This document shows positions 31,678 to 36,589 of a stretch of DNA of 36,589 bases, piece by piece. Under the pieces are notes generated by a model that searched no databases, was not told the origin of the DNA, and saw only the letters and a program-made list of their open reading frames with translations. A program made the position numbers and the translations under genes. The stretch comes from Ardenticatenaceae bacterium (GTDB taxonomy: Bacteria; Chloroflexota; Anaerolineae; Promineifilales; Promineifilaceae), in NCBI GenBank assembly GCA_020634215.1, contig JACKCD010000058.1:1-36589 (forward strand), given 5' to 3'. Every line of letters begins with the position of its first letter. Position 1 is the first letter of the stretch.

Positions 31678-32865
31678 ATGTCTGCGCCGCTCACTTCACT
31701 CAAGATTTTGGACTTCACCACGCTGCTGCCGGGGCCGTTTGCGTCCATGATGTTGGCCGACATGGGAGCCGAGGTGGTGCGGGTGGAAGCCCCCCACCGA
31801 CCCGATGGGATCCGCTTTGTGCCGCCATTTGATGAAGATATTTCGGCGTGGCACGGCGTGCTAAACCGCTCCAAGCGGTCGCTGGCGTTGGATTTGAAGC
31901 AGCCGGGCGCGACCGAGGTGGTAAAGCGGCTGGTGGGCGAGGGCGGTTATGATATTGTCTTGGAACAGTTTCGGCCGGGGGTAATGGAGCGGTTGGGGAT
32001 TGGGTATGAGGTGCTGCGGCAGGTAAATCCTCGGTTGATTTATTGTGCCATTACTGGCTATGGGCAGACGGGGCCGTATAAAGACCGGGCGGGGCATGAC
32101 AACAATTATTTGGCGATGGCAGGGGTGATGAGCCATACGGGGCGGCGCGATGAAGGGCCGGTGCCGCTGGGGGTGCAAATTGCCGATGTGGGGGGTGGGT
32201 CGCTGGGGGCAACAACGGCCGTTTTGGCCGCCGTCATCGAGCGAACCCACTCTGGTGAAGGGCAACTGGTGGACGTAAGCATGTTTGACATGGCGGTAGC
32301 TTGGCACAGCCACGTCATTAGCCAATATCTGGTGGGCGGGATTGTGCCAGAGCGTGAATCGTGGCATTTAAACGGGGGCAGTTTTTACGATTACTACGAA
32401 ACGGCCGACGGCCGTTTTCTCTCTGTGGGCAGCCTGGAACCGAAATTTTGGACGGGTTTTTGCCACGCCATCGGCCGGCCGGATTTGGTGAATGCGGGGT
32501 TGACACCGGACGCGGCGACGCAGCAGCGGGTGAAGGCCGAGGTGCGGCAGGTGGTGGGTGAACGGCCGTTAAGTCACTGGACAGCCCTTTTTGCCGAGCT
32601 AGATGTGTGCGTCGAACCCGTGCTGACGGTTCCAGAAATGCTTGACCATCCCCATACCCAAGCCCGCAAGCTTGTGGTTCACGTTCCCAAACCCAACGGC
32701 CAAAGCCAGGCGCAAATTGCTATGCCCATCAAATTTTCCCGTAGTCATTCTAATTACAAGCATATTGGTGTCCATTTGGGTGCCCACACCGACGAAATTT
32801 TGACCGAAATCGGTTATAATGATTCAGATATTGACAGGTTGCGACAAAAAGGTGTTTTTGGATAA
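31678..32865 (+). CDS. CaiB/BaiF-family enzyme, alpha-methylacyl-CoA racemase-like
   Basis: A 395-residue class III CoA-transferase-fold enzyme. Residues match the AMACR/MCR catalytic set: H140 in GHDNNYLAMAG, D170 in IADVGGG and E254 in SLEPKFW. The spacings (30 and 84) are close to those of mycobacterial MCR (H126, D156, E241). This favours racemising the 2-methyl centre of an acyl-CoA so that beta-oxidation can proceed, over CoA transfer. It follows the acyl-CoA synthetase on the same strand. Three palindromes (one only the octamer) lie inside. The Shine-Dalgarno is weak; a purine tract sits about 20 nt upstream. Confidence 0.88.
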   Translation: MSAPLTSLKILDFTTLLPGPFASMMLADMGAEVVRVEAPHRPDGIRFVPPFDEDISAWHGVLNRSKRSLALDLKQPGATEVVKRLVGEGGYDIVLEQFRPGVMERLGIGYEVLRQVNPRLIYCAITGYGQTGPYKDRAGHDNNYLAMAGVMSHTGRRDEGPVPLGVQIADVGGGSLGATTAVLAAVIERTHSGEGQLVDVSMFDMAVAWHSHVISQYLVGGIVPERESWHLNGGSFYDYYETADGRFLSVGSLEPKFWTGFCHAIGRPDLVNAGLTPDAATQQRVKAEVRQVVGERPLSHWTALFAELDVCVEPVLTVPEMLDHPHTQARKLVVHVPKPNGQSQAQIAMPIKFSRSHSNYKHIGVHLGAHTDEILTEIGYNDSDIDRLRQKGVFG

Positions 32866-32891
32866 ACGAACTTGATAGTAAAGGTAGTCCC

Positions 32892-34316
32892 ATGCGCGAA
32901 AAAATAAAAGAGCGTGTTAAGCGGGTGCTGATGCGTTTAGTAAAGGAAGCCTACGAACACCGCTACACCACGGCATTTGCCCTATCGCTTGTCCCACTCA
33001 TTGTTGTATTTTTATATTGGGCTGTTTGGACACAAAACCCGCCACAACGTACCGGCTTTGCCGTTATTACCCTGTGGGATTGGCTAACCCTGCTGCTGTT
33101 TCCCGTCATTTTTGGCATCGCGGCCTTCTTTTTCATTCGCACCCAGCGCGATACCAACCGCACCATTGCCAGTGACCGGCTGCGGACGGAGCAGCAAATT
33201 GCCGAGGATGATCGAAACCAAAAGACGTTAGAAGCCTACTTTACCTATATGACCGACTTGCTCGTTGAGCGCGGGCTGCGCCATACGGATGAGGACAACG
33301 AAGTGCGCCGGGTGGCGCGGACGCGGACGCTGGCGGTGCTGCGGGGGCTGGACGGAGAGCGCAAGGGGCAGGTGCTGCAATTTTTGCATGAGTCCGACCT
33401 GATTAGCAAACCAACCGTTGTCAATTTAGCCGGTGCCTATCTCAATGGGGCGTATTTGCCCCAGGCCAGTTTGCTGGATGCCGATCTGCGTGATGCCAAT
33501 CTGGAAAATGCCGTGTTGGATCAGGCCAATTTGCGTGGGGCGTATTTGCGCGAGGCTAATTTGCACGGGGCGCGGCTGCGTGAGGCGTATTTACGCGAGG
33601 CCAATTTGCGCGGAGCCAATTTAGGTGAGGCGTATTTGCGTGAGGCCAATTTGCGCGGGGCGTACTTGCGCGGTGCCAATTTGCGTGGTGCCAATTTGCG
33701 CGACGGCAACTTGCGCGATACCAATCTGCGGGATGCCAACCTGCGCGATGCCAAACTGCGTGGGGCGTATTTGCGTGGAGCCAACCTGATTGGGGCGGAT
33801 TTAGCCTGGGCTGATTTGCGCGGAGCCAATTTGAGCGGGGCATTGCTGACGGGGGCTAACCTCAGTGGCGCAAACCTGAGCGGGGCGACGCTAAACGAGG
33901 CCAATTTGAGTGAGGCGAATTTGGGTCAGGCTAATTTGCGTGAGGCGGATGTGGTGTTGGCCGACCTGAGCAAGGCTAATTTGCGTGAGGCGGAGCTGGT
34001 GTGGGCTTATTTGGTGTGGGCAAACCTCAGCGGAGCGCGGCTGACGGGGGCGGATTTGACGGAAGCAACGCTGCGTGGAGCTGATTTAAGCGGCACGGAT
34101 TTGACGGAGGCGAAGGTGCTGGATGAGCAACTGGCGATTGTGAAGTCGCTGGAGGGGGCGACACTGCCCACCGGCCGTCGTCAGGGGCGTGATGTGAAAC
34201 CGGATACGGGAAGCCCAAATGGACAACGGCCGTTTATTCCCCCAAAAACGGCCGTTGAACCCGACGATTTGCCCCTGCCCAGCAATAAACAACTGGAAGA
34301 ACATCCAGCCGAATAA
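32892..34316 (+). CDS. Membrane pentapeptide-repeat protein
   Basis: A 474-residue protein. Two membrane spans (about 27-47 and 62-83) are followed by a charged helix (84-125), then a conserved module RVARTRTLAVLRGLDGERKGQVLQFL (given as landmark, about 140-166), and from about 176 to 420 a right-handed quadrilateral helix of A(D/N)LxG/xE pentapeptides, roughly 48 repeats. The tail (430-474) is probably disordered; RPF and TAV in it are read from two palindromes. Such proteins are common in cyanobacteria and Chloroflexota and have no agreed function; the cytosolic repeat beam would be tethered to the membrane. The repeat region shows no palindrome. Confidence 0.92.
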   Translation: MREKIKERVKRVLMRLVKEAYEHRYTTAFALSLVPLIVVFLYWAVWTQNPPQRTGFAVITLWDWLTLLLFPVIFGIAAFFFIRTQRDTNRTIASDRLRTEQQIAEDDRNQKTLEAYFTYMTDLLVERGLRHTDEDNEVRRVARTRTLAVLRGLDGERKGQVLQFLHESDLISKPTVVNLAGAYLNGAYLPQASLLDADLRDANLENAVLDQANLRGAYLREANLHGARLREAYLREANLRGANLGEAYLREANLRGAYLRGANLRGANLRDGNLRDTNLRDANLRDAKLRGAYLRGANLIGADLAWADLRGANLSGALLTGANLSGANLSGATLNEANLSEANLGQANLREADVVLADLSKANLREAELVWAYLVWANLSGARLTGADLTEATLRGADLSGTDLTEAKVLDEQLAIVKSLEGATLPTGRRQGRDVKPDTGSPNGQRPFIPPKTAVEPDDLPLPSNKQLEEHPAE

Positions 34317-34395
34317 TCATCTCGCTAACAAAGACATCGTAGTTGGGTGCTGATGTTCAATAGCTCATACAGGATCATGGGCAAAGAAGTATGTG

Positions 34396-36048
34396 ATGCA
34401 CGAAGAAGTTGATCTTGACGAGTTTGCGCCCTGGCTGATACTCCTCACCACGCTGCTTGGCGGTTTTCTGCGGGTTTTAATGCTCCGCACAAAAGGGATG
34501 TGGCTGGATGAAACGTTCAGCATTTGGTTAGCCAACCATACGGTTGCCGAAATGCTGCAATGGATTGCCAAAATTGACCAGCATCCCCCCCTCTATTATC
34601 TCCTCCTCCATTACTGGATAGCTCGCTTTGGCGACACCCCCTATTATGCCCGTCTGCTTTCGGCACTGTTTGGTGCAGGTACCATTCCCATCATCTACCT
34701 GATTGGCAAGCGTATGTCCGGCGCGATGGTAGGATTGGTGGCGGCCGTTTTCCTCACGCTCTCCCCTTTTCACATCTACTTTGCCCAGGAAACGCGCATG
34801 TACACCCTCCTGACGTTTAATGCTGCCGTGGCGATTTATGCTTTGGTCAGGTTGCTGACAGATTCACGTGCTGCCAGACCAATTGGCGGCCAGTTTTGGG
34901 AGTATCTTCATGCCTGGCGTACCTTTGTCCCAGTTGAGCGACCCCCGCAAGCGGGTTTCAGCTATGAGGATAGAAGCCGCAAGCGGTGGCTGCCTATCCA
35001 AAACATTGAGACTGACTTGGCCTGGGTTGCCTTTATCTTGTTTTCGGCTGCGACTATGCTTAGTCATAATACGGCCGTTCTTTTCCCCCTCGCCACCAAT
35101 ATCTTTGTTCTTGGCCTCATTCTTTTTCGCAGGTTAAACCAATCTGCACCTCAACCTGTCTTTCAGGCTCCCACTTTGGGGAATTGGGTAAAAGCTCAAA
35201 TTGGCATCTTCGTGTTATGGGGTCCCTGGTTGTTTACCTTTATTAAGCAAGCCAGTGCCGTTTATCAGCGGTTTTGGATTCCAGCACCAACTGGGGACGC
35301 TATTATCCAGGTGTTCAAATCTTTTGTAAATGCCTCTGCGCCCATACCGGCCGATCTGGGCAGCGTGATCTGGGGGTTGTATGGGCTGGTGTTTTGTTTA
35401 GGGCTGGTGACTTACCGCAAAAAACTGGCGCAGCTCTTATTTCTGGCGGCTTTGTTTGCCGTCCCTTTTCTGAGCGAGCTGTTTGTAAGCATTTATCGGC
35501 CTGTTTTTTATGACCGCACGCTAATCTGGACAACGATTCCGTTGTTTCTGATACTGGCGGCGGGTGTTGCTCAGCTAAGATTGCGCTTGCTGGTTTTCAT
35601 GATGATAGGAATTTTAGGTGCCATCAACCTGTTTGCCGTCAGCGACTATTATCGGTTCTTTCAAAAAGAGGATTGGAGCACGGCTGCCGGTTATGTAGCC
35701 TATTATGCCGAGGATGATGATCTGATTCTTTTCAACTCTAATTTTGTGGTCGTCGCATTTGATTATTATTTTGAAACATATGAAGATCGGTATTCGATCC
35801 GGGTGGAGAAACAGGGCGTTCCGCTTGATTTGTTCAAGGATGGAATTTTGGAACCCCAGATGACGGCTGATGATATACCCAGACTGATTTCCCTGTTGGG
35901 TGGGCATGACAGGGTTTGGCTAGTGTACAGCCATGATTCGTATACAGACCCGGCGGGGCTAATTCCGCAAACGCTGGCCTCACAAATGACGTTAACCCAG
36001 ACACGCGATTTTTATGGGGGACAGGTTCAACTGTACGTTACCCCCTAA
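34396..36048 (+). CDS. Polyprenyl-phosphate-dependent glycosyltransferase (GT39/PMT_2-like)
   Basis: A 550-residue polytopic membrane enzyme. It starts with a membrane span (about 11-30) and the luminal loop GMWLDETFS, with the D38/E39 pair that is the catalytic acid site in the PMT/ArnT (GT-C) fold. DQHPPLYYLLLHYW is the second family landmark (about 62-76). About ten hydrophobic spans follow, then a soluble C-terminal part of about 150 residues. It likely transfers a sugar from a lipid carrier to protein or polymer on the outer face. ATG 34396 is chosen over GTG 34393. Codon use is a little more AT-rich than in the neighbours. Confidence 0.88.
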   Translation: MHEEVDLDEFAPWLILLTTLLGGFLRVLMLRTKGMWLDETFSIWLANHTVAEMLQWIAKIDQHPPLYYLLLHYWIARFGDTPYYARLLSALFGAGTIPIIYLIGKRMSGAMVGLVAAVFLTLSPFHIYFAQETRMYTLLTFNAAVAIYALVRLLTDSRAARPIGGQFWEYLHAWRTFVPVERPPQAGFSYEDRSRKRWLPIQNIETDLAWVAFILFSAATMLSHNTAVLFPLATNIFVLGLILFRRLNQSAPQPVFQAPTLGNWVKAQIGIFVLWGPWLFTFIKQASAVYQRFWIPAPTGDAIIQVFKSFVNASAPIPADLGSVIWGLYGLVFCLGLVTYRKKLAQLLFLAALFAVPFLSELFVSIYRPVFYDRTLIWTTIPLFLILAAGVAQLRLRLLVFMMIGILGAINLFAVSDYYRFFQKEDWSTAAGYVAYYAEDDDLILFNSNFVVVAFDYYFETYEDRYSIRVEKQGVPLDLFKDGILEPQMTADDIPRLISLLGGHDRVWLVYSHDSYTDPAGLIPQTLASQMTLTQTRDFYGGQVQLYVTP

Positions 36049-36055
36049 TGAATGG

Positions 36056-36118
36056 AAATAGTGGCTGGTGGTTAGTGGCTTGTATTAGCCACCGGCCACC
36101 AGCCACCAGCCACTATTT
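36056..36118. repeat. Heptad inverted repeat, family F
   Basis: Left units GTGGCTG, GTGGTTA, GTGGCTT; right units AGCCACC, GGCCACC, AGCCACC, AGCCACT: again a 7-nt period. The stem is closed by AAATA/TATTT. It starts 8 bp after the glycosyltransferase stop and ends 14 bp before the next ATG. Confidence 0.85.
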
Positions 36119-36132
36119 ACGAGGAGTTCCCT

Positions 36133-36589
36133 ATGTCTGTTTATGATTTGACTTCCGTGCAACTGCCCCGGCTGACTGGGCGCGGGCTGCGGACGTTTGC
36201 CGGGGCACTGGAAAACAGCGTGACGAATGGGTTGCTGGTAGGGCGACTATTGCGTGATGGCGGGGTGCTAAAATTGCGCGAGACGCGACTGGAGGAGCCG
36301 CCGACCTACATGCCGCTGGCACTGGCTGAGGCGGCGGCACTGCGGGAGCAGGTGAAGCCGGTGGATTGGGAGGCGGTGGTGGCCGAAACGGCCGTTTCCT
36401 CCATCCTCCACACCTTCACCCACGCTTACCAAACGGGAGAGACGACGGTAACGGCCGTTGCTGAAAAAACCCTAGCCGCCATTGACAAGAGCGACCAAAG
36501 CAGCCCGCCGCTGCGTGCCTTCATCGCTGTCAACCGCGCCGACGTGCTGGCGCAGGCGCAGGCAGCGGCCAAACGGTGGGCCGAAGGCA
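36133..36589 (+). CDS. Amidase, fatty-acid-amide-hydrolase-like, N-terminal part (3' end outside window)
   Basis: The frame is open from ATG 36133 to the window end (152 codons). GAGGAG at 36121-36126 lies 6 nt upstream. The N-terminal segment SVYDLTSVQLPRLTGRGLRTF and the LREPPTYMPL-type stretch resemble the first 100 residues of plant-type FAAH amidases, and the end, PPLRAFIAVNRADVLAQAQ, is the helix just before the amidase-signature core (the Lys-Ser-Ser residues lie beyond the window). It should hydrolyse an amide bond, possibly of a lipid amide. Two palindromes (36387 and 36450) occur in it, each in the T-A-V frame. Confidence 0.85.
   Translation, partial: MSVYDLTSVQLPRLTGRGLRTFAGALENSVTNGLLVGRLLRDGGVLKLRETRLEEPPTYMPLALAEAAALREQVKPVDWEAVVAETAVSSILHTFTHAYQTGETTVTAVAEKTLAAIDKSDQSSPPLRAFIAVNRADVLAQAQAAAKRWAEG

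Overview
The window looks like a piece of a moderately GC-rich chromosome of a filamentous Chloroflexota bacterium (Anaerolineae or Ardenticatenia/Promineifilum-like). I infer this from the mix of families, from the short palindromic intergenic repeats, and from the very dense palindrome AACGGCCGTT; no rRNA or other phylogenetic marker is present to prove it. Nearly all of the sequence is coding. I see no tRNA, rRNA, CRISPR array, insertion sequence or phage gene.

Layout. (1) 1-3732: the 3' part of a very large secreted-type pullulanase/alpha-amylase fusion. (2) 3733-5826: an AT-richer island with two secreted or surface hypothetical proteins, closed by a clear intrinsic terminator. (3) 5827-11379, minus strand: a membrane class III nucleotide cyclase, a CDP-sugar block (SDR epimerase, a broken nucleotidyltransferase remnant, CDP-glucose 4,6-dehydratase, glucose-1-phosphate cytidylyltransferase) and mtnA of methionine salvage. 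(4) 11638-14834, plus strand: yvcK, gap, a MazG-like pyrophosphohydrolase and a metallophosphoesterase. (5) 14870-19102, minus strand: a molybdenum hydroxylase operon (FAD subunit and a fused 2Fe-2S/molybdopterin subunit) with its TetR regulator. (6) 19272-25527, plus strand, divergent from the TetR gene: an SDR, an ACAD10/11-type acyl-CoA dehydrogenase, the matching ACAD10/11-type kinase as a separate gene, a PECR-type enoyl-CoA reductase and a bis-MGD molybdoenzyme. (7) 25575-29754: GrpB, an alpha/beta hydrolase, two metallo-beta-lactamase-fold proteins and a Nudix hydrolase. (8) 29924-32865: an acyl-CoA synthetase and an alpha-methylacyl-CoA racemase-like enzyme. (9) 32892-end: a membrane pentapeptide-repeat protein, a GT39-type glycosyltransferase and the start of a FAAH-like amidase.

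Regions 5, 6 and 8 read as one acyl-CoA catabolic programme: activate an acid (acyl-CoA synthetase), epimerise the alpha-methyl centre (racemase), phosphorylate a hydroxyacyl-CoA (kinase) and eliminate the phosphate to an enoyl-CoA (ACAD10/11 chemistry), then reduce or oxidise it (two SDRs). Two molybdoenzymes of unknown substrate accompany it. The matching TGAyT-N4-AGTCA sites at the TetR gene and in front of the molybdenum hydroxylase suggest shared control.

Two genome-scale patterns stand out. First, the decamer AACGGCCGTT occurs about 49 times (hand count; about 0.035 expected by chance), inside genes in all three frames, and local GC skew flips from G-rich to C-rich at many copies. Second, most intergenic gaps hold an inverted repeat. 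Four unrelated sequence families of these share one architecture: arms made of tandem 7-nt units, often supplying the stop codon of the upstream gene and ending a few bases before the next start codon.
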